Source: Legionella anisa (lineage in GTDB: Bacteria > Pseudomonadota > Gammaproteobacteria > Legionellales > Legionellaceae). From it: 64,000 nt of DNA. Positions 1-9,737 of this stretch are shown here, in pieces (position 1 is the stretch's first letter; every line of letters begins with the position of its first letter). The DNA is taken from NCBI RefSeq assembly GCF_001467525.1, contig NZ_LNXS01000019.1:186001-250000 (forward strand), in the 5' to 3' direction. The translations under genes and the position numbers were made by a program. A model generated the notes under the pieces. That model made no database searches, was not told the DNA's origin, and was given only the letters and a program-made list of their open reading frames with translations.

Positions 1-2319
1 CCTGAAGACTACGAAAATCTGATTATCAAAACTCAAAACCATTATCCTGTCTTTCTTAAATCTTTAGCTCGAATTCAATTAACTACTGACAATAATCAAT
101 TCCGGGTGAAGGTCAATGGTAATTCAGGTTTGGTTTTAGCTATTAACCGTGCGAATGACGCAAATCCCATTGAGGTATCCCAAAGTGTACGCAAGGAACT
201 GAATGCTTTAAAAAAAGGTTTGCCCGAGGACATTAAAACTAAAATCATTATTGACCAATCCGAATTCATTAAAGCATCTCTTAAAAACATCCAATCTTCT
301 ATTCTCGAATCTATTTTCTTAGTCTTAGTCATTATTTTTATCTTTTTGCGGAATATACGCGCCACAATAATTCCATTAATTGCAATTCCAATTTCACTTT
401 TAGGTTCTTTATTATTTTTGAAAATTGCAGGCTTTACTATAAATCAAATGACTCTTCTAGCAATGGTATTGGCTGTTGGTTTGGTTGTAGACGATGCAAT
501 TATTGTTCTTGAGAATATCTGGCGTCATATCGAAGATGATTTATCCCCCATGGATGCAGCACTTAAAGGATCAAAACAGATAGGTTTTGCTATCGTTGCC
601 ATGACCTTAACTTTAACTAGCGTTTATGCTCCGATTGCTTTAATTGATGGCATGATTGGTCAATTATTTATCGAATTTGCCGTTGCCCTGGCTGGTAGCG
701 TATTCATTTCAGGAATAGTTGCGCTGACGCTTTCTCCTTTGATGTGCGCTACCTTTCTCCATAAAAATACAAAACAGTTATGGCCCGCCATAGATAGATT
801 CTTAAGTAAACTAGCTCAGTATTACTATAAGTTACTGAATATCATTATTTATCGGAAAAAAACCATCCTCCTCACACTTCTCCTATCACTAAGCATAAGT
901 CTGCTTTTTTATAAAGTGATTCCTGGTGAAACAGCACCAAAAGAAGATCGCGGTTTAGTAGGAATCTATACTCCGCCTGTATCTGGAGACAACTTAGATA
1001 CGCTAGAAGCCAATACAAAACGCGTGCAACAGTCTATAGGAAAAATCCCCGAAGCAAAAAATACGTTAACCTTTTTAGGAAATTGGGGTAGTAGCATCGT
1101 CATGCCTTTAGAAGCTCATAAACAAAGAAATCGTTCTGCAGAGCAAATTGTCAATTCATTAAAACCCAAAACAGAGCAATTACCCTCAGTCGATGCCTCA
1201 GTCTGGAGCTGGGACTCTGGATTACCTGGAGTAGAGGATGCCCTCAATAATTCGGAATTAGAACTGGTCATTTCCACCACTGAAAATTTCCGACAATTAT
1301 TTGATGCAACAGAACATTTTAAAAAAACACTGGATCAGAACAAAGAATTTGCCTCTACTCACTATGACTTACGTCTTGACTCCATGGGGTACTCTGTAAA
1401 TATAGATAAAAATGCCTTAGCCCAGTTAGGATTAACTCCCGCTCAATTAGCGAAAACAATCGAAGTTTTTTTCAGTGGTGATAAATCCATGTCTTTTCAA
1501 AAAGATGGTGTATCTTATAACCTCACTTTAGAAGGTTCTTCTAAGCCCTGGACGTTAAACGAGCTTTATCTTACAACCCCCTCCGGAAAACGCATTTCTT
1601 TAGGCGCAGTAGCTCAAATGAAACGACGTGCACAACCGACTGCATTGGAGCATGTTAACCAAATGCGCGCTACCACTTTATATGCCCAATTACCTGAAAA
1701 ACAATCCTTTAAGAAAGGAATGAATAAACTCTTGAAACTGGCAAAAGAAAACCTTCCCAACCAATATAAATTGAGTTGGACAGGTGCTGCTAAAGCATAT
1801 ACTGAATCGTCACACACAATGGTATTGTTATTCGCCTTATCAATACTCTTTATTTATGCCATTCTTGCAGCACAATTTGAGAACTTTGTTTACCCGTTTA
1901 TTATTCTGTTCACCGTACCCTTAGCGTGTTTTGGCGCGTTACTTTTTGCCTACTTATTTGGCCAATCCTTAAATATTTTTACTCAAATTGGCCTGGTCAC
2001 TTTAGTAGGATTAATCAGTAAGCATGGTATTTTGATTGTAGAATTTGCCAACCAATTACAAAAGGAAGGCTTTGCCTTAACAGAGGCAATAAAAAAATCG
2101 TGTTCATTAAGGTTACGTCCTATTCTCATGACTACTGGTGCCATGGTTTTTGGTGCCATCCCCTTGGTGCTCTCACATGATGCTGGGGCCGAGGCAAGGC
2201 ATGCGATAGGTACAGTGCTTATTGGAGGCTTATGCATAGGTACATTGTTTACTTTATTTGTACTTCCCGCCGTTTATTTCATGATCTCAAAAATAATAAA
2301 AAAAGCGGGGAGGCAATAA
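1..2319 (+). CDS. RND family efflux pump inner-membrane subunit, 5' end outside window
   Basis: The frame is open from base 1, so the start lies upstream and about 772 C-terminal residues are visible. It matches the HAE1/AcrB-type proton-driven pumps. TM4 carries the paired aspartates in GLVVDDAIIVLEN that relay protons, and the C-terminal half carries the matching lysine in GLISKHGILIVEFAN. Two TM blocks flank a large periplasmic porter loop (roughly bases 950-1800), as expected for the second half of a 1000-1050 residue pump. It would act in the inner membrane with a periplasmic adaptor and an outer-membrane channel; an adaptor is probably just upstream, out of view. The substrate cannot be told. 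The SKHG variant of the TM10 motif also occurs in the second pump of this window (52550-55633), but the two proteins are clearly different. Confidence 0.93.
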   Translation, partial: PEDYENLIIKTQNHYPVFLKSLARIQLTTDNNQFRVKVNGNSGLVLAINRANDANPIEVSQSVRKELNALKKGLPEDIKTKIIIDQSEFIKASLKNIQSSILESIFLVLVIIFIFLRNIRATIIPLIAIPISLLGSLLFLKIAGFTINQMTLLAMVLAVGLVVDDAIIVLENIWRHIEDDLSPMDAALKGSKQIGFAIVAMTLTLTSVYAPIALIDGMIGQLFIEFAVALAGSVFISGIVALTLSPLMCATFLHKNTKQLWPAIDRFLSKLAQYYYKLLNIIIYRKKTILLTLLLSLSISLLFYKVIPGETAPKEDRGLVGIYTPPVSGDNLDTLEANTKRVQQSIGKIPEAKNTLTFLGNWGSSIVMPLEAHKQRNRSAEQIVNSLKPKTEQLPSVDASVWSWDSGLPGVEDALNNSELELVISTTENFRQLFDATEHFKKTLDQNKEFASTHYDLRLDSMGYSVNIDKNALAQLGLTPAQLAKTIEVFFSGDKSMSFQKDGVSYNLTLEGSSKPWTLNELYLTTPSGKRISLGAVAQMKRRAQPTALEHVNQMRATTLYAQLPEKQSFKKGMNKLLKLAKENLPNQYKLSWTGAAKAYTESSHTMVLLFALSILFIYAILAAQFENFVYPFIILFTVPLACFGALLFAYLFGQSLNIFTQIGLVTLVGLISKHGILIVEFANQLQKEGFALTEAIKKSCSLRLRPILMTTGAMVFGAIPLVLSHDAGAEARHAIGTVLIGGLCIGTLFTLFVLPAVYFMISKIIKKAGRQ

Positions 2320-2341
2320 GAAAATTGAGATAATCATTGTG

Positions 2342-2417
2342 ATGCATGGTCAGATCGATTATACCATGTCAAAATTAAAACTCATCGATTCGAGATTCAG
2401 GACATTTGACCATGCAT
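2342..2417 (+). promoter_or_regulatory. 11-bp inverted repeat enclosing the start of the HAD gene
   Basis: ATGCATGGTCA at 2342-2352 is exactly complementary to TGACCATGCAT at 2407-2417, and the second arm contains the ATG start (2412) of the following gene. In RNA the 11-bp stem would pair the start codon and leave the AGGA ribosome site at 2398-2402 just inside the loop. This could mean translational control, or coincidence; only the pairing is seen. Confidence 0.35.
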
Positions 2418-3053
2418 TTACTTTTTGATTTTGATGGAACACTAGTAGATAGTTATGATTACGTCATTGAAGCAACTAATTTATTAGCTGAGCAATTTAA
2501 TTATAAGAAGATCAAGGAACATGAAATCGAATATCTGCGCAATCTTTCTTCAAGAGAGTTAATCAATTTTTTAGGTGTATCCTTTTACAAAATACCTTCA
2601 CTAATTCGACAAATTAGACATCTTTTACATGATAAAATGGCAAATATGAAACCAGTTGCCCATATTTTATCAATATTAGAGATTTTTTATAAATCTGGAT
2701 ATCCCTTGGGTATTTTGACCTCTAATTCGATTGATAATGTTCTTATGTGGCTAGAGATGCATCAAGTTCATCACTTTTTTAATTTTATCCATGACGAATC
2801 AAATTGTTTTTCTAAACGACATTTACTAAAAAAAACACTAAGGAAATATAAAATTGATAAAAGCAAAGTTTTTTATATAGGTGACGAAACTCGAGATATT
2901 GAAGCTGCAAAGAGAAATAATATCCAGTCAATTGCTGTTACTTGGGGCTATAACTCAGAGAAATCCCTATTAAAGCACCAGCCAACTTATCTGGCGAAGC
3001 AACCTGAAGATCTATTATCTATCTGCTTGCACAACCAAGATCTGATCCCTTAA
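2412..3053 (+). CDS. HAD-superfamily hydrolase, phosphoglycolate-phosphatase-like
   Basis: 213 residues. Motif I is DFDGTLVDS at the N-terminus (nucleophile Asp and acid/base Asp), motif II is the LTSNS segment near residue 105, and motif III is GDETRDIEAAKRN near residue 160, so the Asp-based phosphatase site is complete. An all-helical cap fits between motifs I and II. The family hydrolyses small phosphate esters (phosphoglycolate, sugar phosphates, nucleotides); the substrate here is not deducible. ATG 2412 is preferred over TTG 2406 because AGGA lies 9 bases upstream of it. The gene sits between an RND pump and the glucoamylase with no operon link visible. Confidence 0.85.
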   Translation: MHLLFDFDGTLVDSYDYVIEATNLLAEQFNYKKIKEHEIEYLRNLSSRELINFLGVSFYKIPSLIRQIRHLLHDKMANMKPVAHILSILEIFYKSGYPLGILTSNSIDNVLMWLEMHQVHHFFNFIHDESNCFSKRHLLKKTLRKYKIDKSKVFYIGDETRDIEAAKRNNIQSIAVTWGYNSEKSLLKHQPTYLAKQPEDLLSICLHNQDLIP

Positions 3054-3123
3054 GTGTTCCTATACTCTGCTCAACTAATTTAAGGTACTATGAAAAAGTT
3101 TGTCTTTTTACAGGGAGATTATA

Positions 3124-4422
3124 TTGAAAAGGATATGTTTTTTAATGATTTTTTTTGTTTCTCAAGCAATAAGTTCTGTATTTAGTCTGGAAGATGTTCA
3201 AAAGCTAAGGCAGCATTTTTTTGCAAATATTCAATCGAATGGCGCAATAATTGCCGCGCCCTCCAAACAACATCCAGACTATTATTATGATTGGATTCGC
3301 GATTCTGCAATTGCCATGGATTTGATTGAAAAATGGTATGAATCTTCTCAGGCATTTGGATACAAAGAGCGCTTATTTAACTATGTTTCCTGGACACAAA
3401 AGCTCCAGCATCAGCATGATCCAACACCCGGCCAAGATATATTGGGAGAACCAAAATTTTATATTGATGGCTATCCTTTCGAAGGCCCTTGGGGAAGACC
3501 ACAAAATGATGGCCCAGCCTTAAGAGCCTCGGTTCTGATTCGTTTTGCTCAACATTTATTAGATAATAATGAAGCAGAGTATGTTCAAGCCAATCTGTAT
3601 AATAACAATCTGGATCCGCACTCAATGGGCGTAATTAAAATGGATTTGGAATACACTGCGCATCATTGGTCTGATAAAAATTATGATCTTTGGGAAGAGG
3701 TTTTTGGACATCATTTTTTTACCGCTATGGCACAACAGAAAGCGCTCTTTGAAGGTGCGGCTCTTGCTCGACGTCTCAACGATAATGAGGCTGCAGTGTA
3801 TTATGAACACCAAGCAAGGCTAATCAATACACGACTGAACCAACATTTTGATTCAGATCATCAGACAATTCAAGCAACGCTTTTACCCCATCCTGGTCCC
3901 CAAAAAACTTTAGAACTTGATTCCTCAATAATTTTGGGAATTTTATTTAACCCACAAAAGAATGGAGATTTATCTCCTAGTAGTACCTATGTCCGGAACA
4001 CAGTAAAAGCCTTATATGATCAGTTCAATTCAATGTTCCCAATCAATAATAAGCATTCGGGAGAAATTTTGTTTGGTCGCTATCCTGGAGATACTTATGA
4101 TGGATATCAAACTAACAGCATAGGTAACCCTTGGTTTATTTTAACTGCCACTATGGCTGAATATCACTATACCCTTGCTGATAATTTACCCTTAATCAAT
4201 CAAAGCGAAATAGCAAAAAATATTCAAACCGGAGATAATTATTTAAAACTTATAAAAAAATATGCTCCCGATATGAAATTAAGCGAACAAATTAATTTAA
4301 ATACAGGAGTACAACAAGGAGCTCCTTCGCTTACGTGGAGTTATGTAGCTGTTTTACGCGCTATTGAGCTAAGAGATAAACTAACAAGTAAATTAAACCA
4401 TTCTTCACTAGAAATGGTTTAA
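3124..4422 (+). CDS. gamA: Secreted glucoamylase, glycoside hydrolase family 15
   Basis: 432 residues. GH15 enzymes release glucose from the non-reducing ends of starch and glycogen. Visible family marks are WIRDS (about residues 57-61), the GRPQNDGPALRA segment (about 124-135), WEE (about 190-192, general-acid region) and a C-terminal GAPSLTWSYVAVLRA. The chosen TTG start at 3124 has AGGGAG seven bases upstream and gives a classic signal peptide (MKR, hydrophobic core, SQAISSVFS); TTG 3100 would bury this. The L. pneumophila orthologue GamA is a type II secreted enzyme. It lies beside, and convergent with, the Entner-Doudoroff cluster, which suggests that the glucose it frees feeds that pathway. 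Confidence 0.92.
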   Translation: MKRICFLMIFFVSQAISSVFSLEDVQKLRQHFFANIQSNGAIIAAPSKQHPDYYYDWIRDSAIAMDLIEKWYESSQAFGYKERLFNYVSWTQKLQHQHDPTPGQDILGEPKFYIDGYPFEGPWGRPQNDGPALRASVLIRFAQHLLDNNEAEYVQANLYNNNLDPHSMGVIKMDLEYTAHHWSDKNYDLWEEVFGHHFFTAMAQQKALFEGAALARRLNDNEAAVYYEHQARLINTRLNQHFDSDHQTIQATLLPHPGPQKTLELDSSIILGILFNPQKNGDLSPSSTYVRNTVKALYDQFNSMFPINNKHSGEILFGRYPGDTYDGYQTNSIGNPWFILTATMAEYHYTLADNLPLINQSEIAKNIQTGDNYLKLIKKYAPDMKLSEQINLNTGVQQGAPSLTWSYVAVLRAIELRDKLTSKLNHSSLEMV

Positions 4423-4509
4423 TAAGACTTCCTTGTTCGTCCTGACTGGTGTGTGATTTCTGGGGCGCCGAGGACAAGCCCAGAGGAAGCCTCGCGAATT
4501 TCCCCACTT

Positions 4510-4619
4510 CCTACATACCGCGTTTTATGCGCGGTATCCAGAACGATGCTTTGATTTACTATTTGAGTTCTATTACAAGGCAAGAGCTATTGGATACCGC
4601 GCATAAAGCGGTACGTAGG
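4510..4619. repeat. Composite inverted repeat built of two hairpins
   Basis: Arms 4510-4539 and 4592-4619 are imperfect reverse complements (about 28-30 nt, loop about 52 nt). Each arm is itself a hairpin: ATACCGCG/CGCGGTAT at 4515-4522/4530-4537 and TACCGC/GCGGTA at 4595-4600/4608-4613. It fills the gap between the convergent gamA and sugar-porter genes. This resembles REP/MITE-type elements of Legionella genomes and may double as a bidirectional terminator. A 69-residue ORF across it is a by-product of the repeat. Confidence 0.7.
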
Positions 4620-4643
4620 GAGGTTTATGCAGCCCATTACCTC

Positions 4644-6059
4644 TTAGGTAGATGCTAAATAGGGTGATTCTTTTTTACTAATGTCTTGAGAGGATATCTC
4701 TTCACGGCCTAATAAACGTAACGATTTACCCGACATAATGTAATTCTCTATTTGTTCCAAACTGATGCCTTTTGTCTCCGGCATATAAAAATAGGTATAC
4801 ATGAGCCCTAAAAGACAAATCACTGCATATAAAGCAAAAGTATATTCAATACCCATCATTTTCTCCAAAAGCGGGAAACTAAAAATGACTACTGTATTAA
4901 AAGTCCAATTACTCATCGCAGAGAACCCCATTCCGGCACCACGTACATGCAGAGGAAATATTTCAGCCATTGCAATATGTGGTATTGGCCCCACACTCAC
5001 TGCGAAAGAAAAAATATAAAGAATCAAACAAACGACTGATAAAAAAGGAAGCCAAACAACTTGATATAATGAAAACACACATAAAGCCAGCAAACTAAAA
5101 AACATACCGGAAAAACCATACAGCAATAGGTTACGACGTCCTACTTTATCAACACTAAGCATTGCTATAATCGTCACCAGTAAATTAACCATACCAATGC
5201 CAATCGTTGCTAATATTTGTCCGGTAATACTGTTCATCCCTAAATTTTTAAAAATTTCAGGCGCAAAGTAGATAATTACATTAATTCCACTCAATTGTTG
5301 TAAACAAAATAACATAGTGCCCAGCATCAAAACTGGCAATAAAGGACTCTTAAACAACAACAGCCAACTTCCCTTTTTAGGCTCATTTGCCAATGTCATT
5401 TCGATATCTGTCAACTCATGTTGGATTGAATGGCTTTTACGCAGCTTTTTTAAAGCCTTGGATGCTGCCTCACGACGTCCTACACTGCACAACCATCTAG
5501 GAGATTCTGGCATGAGTAAAATTCCAATACTTAAAATGAGGGCTGGGAAAGCACTTGATGCAAACATGGCGCGCCAATCATTATTTTCAAGAAACAAGTA
5601 ATTGACTGAATAAGAGCAGACGATTCCTACAGTCATTGCCAATTGATAAATGGCAACAACAGCTCCTCTGGTTTCGTAAGTTGCTGTTTCCGCCAAGTAC
5701 AAAGGCGCCATGACTGAAGCCATACCAATTGCCAGACCAAGAACTAATCGTGAGATAACGAGTACCACAATAGAATCAGCGAACCCTGCTCCTAATGCGC
5801 CAAAAAAGAACAACACTCCAGCAAAAGACAGTAACGTACGACGGCCAAAACGTTTGGCTCCCTTTGATGCCGTAATCGCACCAATCAGCATGGAGCCAAA
5901 AAGCGCACCAAAAGGCAAAGCTGATGCCATCACACCAATATGTGTTGCGGTTAAATTGAAATGATTTTTGACCAACTCCAAAGAGCCGGCAATGATCCCC
6001 TCATCATAACCAAATAAAAAACCAGCAACCGAACCAATAATTGCAACAATCCATGTCAT
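4644..6059 (-). CDS. ywtG: MFS sugar porter (sugar:proton symporter family)
   Basis: 471 residues with 12 predicted membrane helices. Sugar-porter signatures are present: the FGRR motif after TM2, PESPRWL closing the first half, KVGRRNLL after TM8 and PETKG at the C-terminus. GAGGAG lies 7 bases before the ATG. It follows eda, glk, edd, pgl and zwf on the same strand after a 127-base gap, and L. pneumophila has the same order with this gene annotated ywtG. The likely role is import of glucose or a related hexose for glk and the Entner-Doudoroff route. Exact sugar specificity is inferred from neighbours only. Confidence 0.9.
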   Translation of the reverse strand: MTWIVAIIGSVAGFLFGYDEGIIAGSLELVKNHFNLTATHIGVMASALPFGALFGSMLIGAITASKGAKRFGRRTLLSFAGVLFFFGALGAGFADSIVVLVISRLVLGLAIGMASVMAPLYLAETATYETRGAVVAIYQLAMTVGIVCSYSVNYLFLENNDWRAMFASSAFPALILSIGILLMPESPRWLCSVGRREAASKALKKLRKSHSIQHELTDIEMTLANEPKKGSWLLLFKSPLLPVLMLGTMLFCLQQLSGINVIIYFAPEIFKNLGMNSITGQILATIGIGMVNLLVTIIAMLSVDKVGRRNLLLYGFSGMFFSLLALCVFSLYQVVWLPFLSVVCLILYIFSFAVSVGPIPHIAMAEIFPLHVRGAGMGFSAMSNWTFNTVVIFSFPLLEKMMGIEYTFALYAVICLLGLMYTYFYMPETKGISLEQIENYIMSGKSLRLLGREEISSQDISKKESPYLAST

Positions 6060-6186
6060 AATTTAACTCCTCGATCGATAATTCAAAAATTCGGCATAAA
6101 GCGCACATCCCTGTGAGCTGTCCATTGTACTTTTTAACTTATTATGTTGTGCCTGGATTATGCTTCGCTGTTTTCCAGCCAATCAT

Positions 6187-6840
6187 CTAGTCCCATCCTC
6201 TTACACTTTGACGCACAGCAAAAGATAAATCAGTAATTAATGACCAATTACCTTTTTTAATTGCTTCTTCGGGTACGATCCAAGATCCTCCGACACACAA
6301 AACATTAGGTAGCGCCAAGTAATCAGAAAAATTCACTTCATTAATCCCACCCGTTGGACAAAATCTTGCCTGAGGAAATGGTCCATGCATTGCACGCAAC
6401 ATATTGACTCCTCCTGCAGCTGCTGCGGGGAAAAATTTATAATGGGTATATCCCAAAATTAATCCTTCCATCAATTCAGAAACACTGGATATACCAGGAA
6501 TTAAAGGAATGCTAGAAGTAAGCCCAGCAGTTAATAGAGCCTGTGTTTTCCCAGGGCTTAGTGCGAATTTTGCACCGAGATCTGCAACCTGCCTTAATTG
6601 TTCTGGCGTAGTTACAGTACCCACACCAATTAAGGCTTCAGGGAAGGTTTTTATCAATAATTTAACCGCATCTAAGGCGATTGGTGTTCTCAATGCAACT
6701 TCGATTACATGAATACCCCCTGCAAACAATGCAGTAGCCAAAGGAACCGCATGCTCTATTTCTTTAATCACAATAACCGGAATTACAGGTGATGTACTCA
6801 ATACAACTTCCGGTTGCACGATCCAATTTGGAAACGACAT
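6187..6840 (-). CDS. eda: KDPG aldolase (2-keto-3-deoxy-6-phosphogluconate aldolase)
   Basis: 217 residues, normal for the family. It cleaves KDPG to pyruvate and glyceraldehyde 3-phosphate, the last Entner-Doudoroff step, in the cytosol. Lys135 in HYKFFPAAAAGG is the Schiff-base lysine (Lys133 in E. coli) and Glu47 in VIEVALRT the general base (Glu45 in E. coli). The glycine-rich phosphate site GGINE follows. GGAGAGG lies 4-5 bases before the ATG. It follows glk by 85 bases in the glucose operon. Confidence 0.96.
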   Translation of the reverse strand: MSFPNWIVQPEVVLSTSPVIPVIVIKEIEHAVPLATALFAGGIHVIEVALRTPIALDAVKLLIKTFPEALIGVGTVTTPEQLRQVADLGAKFALSPGKTQALLTAGLTSSIPLIPGISSVSELMEGLILGYTHYKFFPAAAAGGVNMLRAMHGPFPQARFCPTGGINEVNFSDYLALPNVLCVGGSWIVPEEAIKKGNWSLITDLSFAVRQSVRGWD

Positions 6841-6925
6841 AAACCTCTCCTTGTCGCTAGATATAGTGAAACCCGATTAGCGTTATAGAGGCTGTTTACA
6901 GCCCCCTAGCCGGTATCTTTTATTT

Positions 6926-7903
6926 TTATCTAGACCTCAATTGCTTTAAATAAACTGCAGCCCCTAATATTCCCGGTTGCTCGGCAGTAATCACATAAGT
7001 CGGGATTTTTGCATTAAACGCTTTAAAACGACCTTTTTCTTCAAAACACGATCTAAAATCACTACGATCCAGCAATGAAATAAGTCGAGGAACAATACCA
7101 CCAGCAATATAAACCCCGCCAAAAGCTGCAAAAATTAATGCCAAATCCCCTGCATAAGAGCCTAGAATTGCAAAAAATTGCGCTACTGTCGCTTCGGCGA
7201 TAGTACATTGGTGTGCCAAGGCCAAAGTAATAATTTCTGACGCAGGAGCATACACTTTTTCTTGCTTATGGAAAGCACCCAGTGCTTGATACAAATTTTC
7301 CAAACCATGGCCTGACAATAAGCGCTCATAAGATACATGATCATACTTTTCTTTCAGATAACAATAAATAAACCACTCCTGCTCTGTTTTTGCACCCCAA
7401 CTCATATGCCCGCCTTCCCCTGCTTGGGCAGAATATCCTTCTTGATTTGATACGAGGAAAGCAACACCCAATCCTGTTCCAGCCCCCAATACCGCTCTTG
7501 CACCATTTTTATCTGCGGTACCTCCTCCTATCTGGAATAATTGTTGGTCTGATAAGACCGGCAAGCTCATGGCAATCGCATTAAAGTCATTCAAAACTTT
7601 GAGTTCTGTCAGACCTAATTTATGCTTTAATTCACTGATGGAAAAGCGCCAATGTGCGTTAGTCATACAAATAACATCATCAAGCACTGGACACGCAATA
7701 GCCAGAGCGACTTGCTTTATTTCTTTTAATTCGTGTTGTGCCTTATAAGCGAATAAAACTGATTCAAGACTGTCGTATGCGGCACATGAATAAATTTCAA
7801 TTTTATCCATGACCAAATTTTCTAAATTAACACGACTGAAACGCGCAAAAGTTCCACCAATATCAGCAACAATCGCATACGATTTTAAATCATCAAAAAT
7901 CAT
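6926..7903 (-). CDS. glk: Glucokinase, bacterial Glk type
   Basis: 325 residues. It phosphorylates cytosolic glucose with ATP. Motifs of the E. coli Glk type (not ROK) are ADIGGTFARF near residue 13 (ATP phosphate site), NDFNAIAM near 104, GAGTGLGV near 136 (adenosine site) and GEGGHMSWGA near 158 (glucose-binding Glu-His). The start overlaps the end of edd by 11 bases, implying translational coupling. Together with zwf, pgl, edd and eda it forms a complete path from glucose to pyruvate plus triose phosphate. Confidence 0.95.
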   Translation of the reverse strand: MIFDDLKSYAIVADIGGTFARFSRVNLENLVMDKIEIYSCAAYDSLESVLFAYKAQHELKEIKQVALAIACPVLDDVICMTNAHWRFSISELKHKLGLTELKVLNDFNAIAMSLPVLSDQQLFQIGGGTADKNGARAVLGAGTGLGVAFLVSNQEGYSAQAGEGGHMSWGAKTEQEWFIYCYLKEKYDHVSYERLLSGHGLENLYQALGAFHKQEKVYAPASEIITLALAHQCTIAEATVAQFFAILGSYAGDLALIFAAFGGVYIAGGIVPRLISLLDRSDFRSCFEEKGRFKAFNAKIPTYVITAEQPGILGAAVYLKQLRSR

Positions 7904-9728
7904 AACAAGACTCTTTTCCCTGAAACAAACTACATGCTCCCTGCTCAGCTCCCGTAAACTGTGTTCTTAGGCTGGTAAACAGCTCTCGGCCCATGCCCCG
8001 ATGAACTTCCGCTTCATTTAAAACAGCACGACTTCTTTGCCCTAACTCATAATCAGTAACTAATAATTGCAATATGCCTTGCTCTGCATCAATTAATATC
8101 ATATCTCCTGTTTCGATACGGCATAGCACTTCGTTCTCTACCGCCTCAGGCGTAACATGAATCGCCGCAGGAACTTTACCTGAAGCACCAGACATACGTC
8201 CATCAGTTACTAAAGCAACCTGATACCCTTTATCCATGAGTACACCAAGCTTGGGGGTCAATTGATGTAATTCAGGCATTCCACAAGCTTTAGGTCCCTG
8301 AAAGCGAAGTACAACCACACAATCGTGCTCCAAAATACCTTTTTGAAACATCAGCTCAAATTCTTCTTGGCTGGAACAAACCACCGCTGGAGCCTTAATC
8401 TTGCTTTTCCCCGCGGCAAGTCCTGAGGTTTTAATTACAGCACGTCCTATATTTCCACTTAATACTTGCAATCCGCCTTGGGCCTTAAAGGGAGTTTTAG
8501 TTGAAGTTAATACGCTTTCATCATTTGATACAGAAGGTCCAGAAATCCATAGTAATCGCTCATTATCCAATAAGGGTTGTTGCGTATATCGTTGCAAACC
8601 ATAGCCTATTACTGTATGCACGTCTTCATGCACTAATTGAGCGTCCAGTAACGCATGAATAAAATATGCCATTCCACCAGCTCGTTGAAAATGATTGATG
8701 TCCGCATATCCATTAGGATAAATTCTGGCAATTAAAGGAGTTACTGCGGACAATTGAGCAAAGTCATCCCAATTGATCGAGTAACCCGCCATGGCAGCTA
8801 TTGCAATTAGGTGCATTGTATGATTGGTTGAACCACCCGACGCCAACAATGCGACGATCCCATTAACAATATTTTTAACATCCATCAGTTGACCAATGGG
8901 TAAATAATCTTCACCTAAATCAGTTAAAGAGAGAATCTGTTGTGCCGCAGCCCGGGTTAGCGCATCGCGCAGCGGTGTGCCAGGATTGATAAACGAGGAA
9001 CCAGGAAGTTGTAACCCCATAGTTTCAATAATTAATTGATTGGAATTCGCAGTACCATAAAAAGTACATGTCCCAGGGGAATGGTATGAGGCAGCTTCTG
9101 CCTCAAGCAAGGCGTTTTTATCTGTCTTTCCTTCTGCAAACAATTGGCGAATACGCGCTTTTTCCTGATTTGATATACCTGATGGCATAGGGCCTGCAGG
9201 AATAAAAATAAACGGCAAATGTCCAAAGCTCAAAGCCGCCATCAATAAACCAGGGACTATTTTATCGCAAATCCCCAGCATGAGGCCACCATCAAACATA
9301 TTATGCGACAAACCTATAGCCGCTGACATAGCAATTACATCACGGCTTAACAAGCTTAACTCCATTCCTATTTGACCTTGAGTAATGCCATCGCACATTG
9401 CTGGAACGCCTCCTGCGAATTGTGCTACACCTCCAGCAGCAGAAATGGCATCTTTGATTAAGGATGGATAATCCTTATAAGGTTGATGTGCCGAAAGCAT
9501 GTCGTTATAAGCAGAAACAATAGCTATATTTGCTTTGGTCATACCGCTCAAATTTGCTTTATCCAGCTTCGCACAAGTAGCAAAGCCATGTGCTAAATTA
9601 CCGCAGTGAAGCATACTTCGCTGCGGGCCTTTAATACGCAATTTTTCTATATGTTTCAGATATAAATCTCTGTTAGGCGCACTACGCTCACGGATGCGAT
9701 CTGTAACTTGAGCTACAATCGGATGCAT
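7893..9728 (-). CDS. edd: 6-phosphogluconate dehydratase
   Basis: 611 residues, typical for Edd. It dehydrates 6-phosphogluconate to KDPG using a [4Fe-4S] cluster, and belongs to the IlvD/Edd family. The family signature CDGITQGQIGMELSLLSRD starts at Cys112, a second cysteine signature GICDK is at about 152-156, and the C-terminal TDGRMSGASGKVPAAIHVTPEA block is intact. AAGGA lies about 7 bases before the ATG. The gene starts 9 bases after pgl and overlaps glk. Confidence 0.96.
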   Translation of the reverse strand: MHPIVAQVTDRIRERSAPNRDLYLKHIEKLRIKGPQRSMLHCGNLAHGFATCAKLDKANLSGMTKANIAIVSAYNDMLSAHQPYKDYPSLIKDAISAAGGVAQFAGGVPAMCDGITQGQIGMELSLLSRDVIAMSAAIGLSHNMFDGGLMLGICDKIVPGLLMAALSFGHLPFIFIPAGPMPSGISNQEKARIRQLFAEGKTDKNALLEAEAASYHSPGTCTFYGTANSNQLIIETMGLQLPGSSFINPGTPLRDALTRAAAQQILSLTDLGEDYLPIGQLMDVKNIVNGIVALLASGGSTNHTMHLIAIAAMAGYSINWDDFAQLSAVTPLIARIYPNGYADINHFQRAGGMAYFIHALLDAQLVHEDVHTVIGYGLQRYTQQPLLDNERLLWISGPSVSNDESVLTSTKTPFKAQGGLQVLSGNIGRAVIKTSGLAAGKSKIKAPAVVCSSQEEFELMFQKGILEHDCVVVLRFQGPKACGMPELHQLTPKLGVLMDKGYQVALVTDGRMSGASGKVPAAIHVTPEAVENEVLCRIETGDMILIDAEQGILQLLVTDYELGQRSRAVLNEAEVHRGMGRELFTSLRTQFTGAEQGACSLFQGKESCYDF

Positions 9729-9737
9729 TCTTTTTCC

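Noticed and set aside
4449-4658. 69-residue plus-strand ORF after gamA
   Set aside because: It runs through the nested inverted repeat and has no ribosome site or domain; its reading frame is a product of the repeat.
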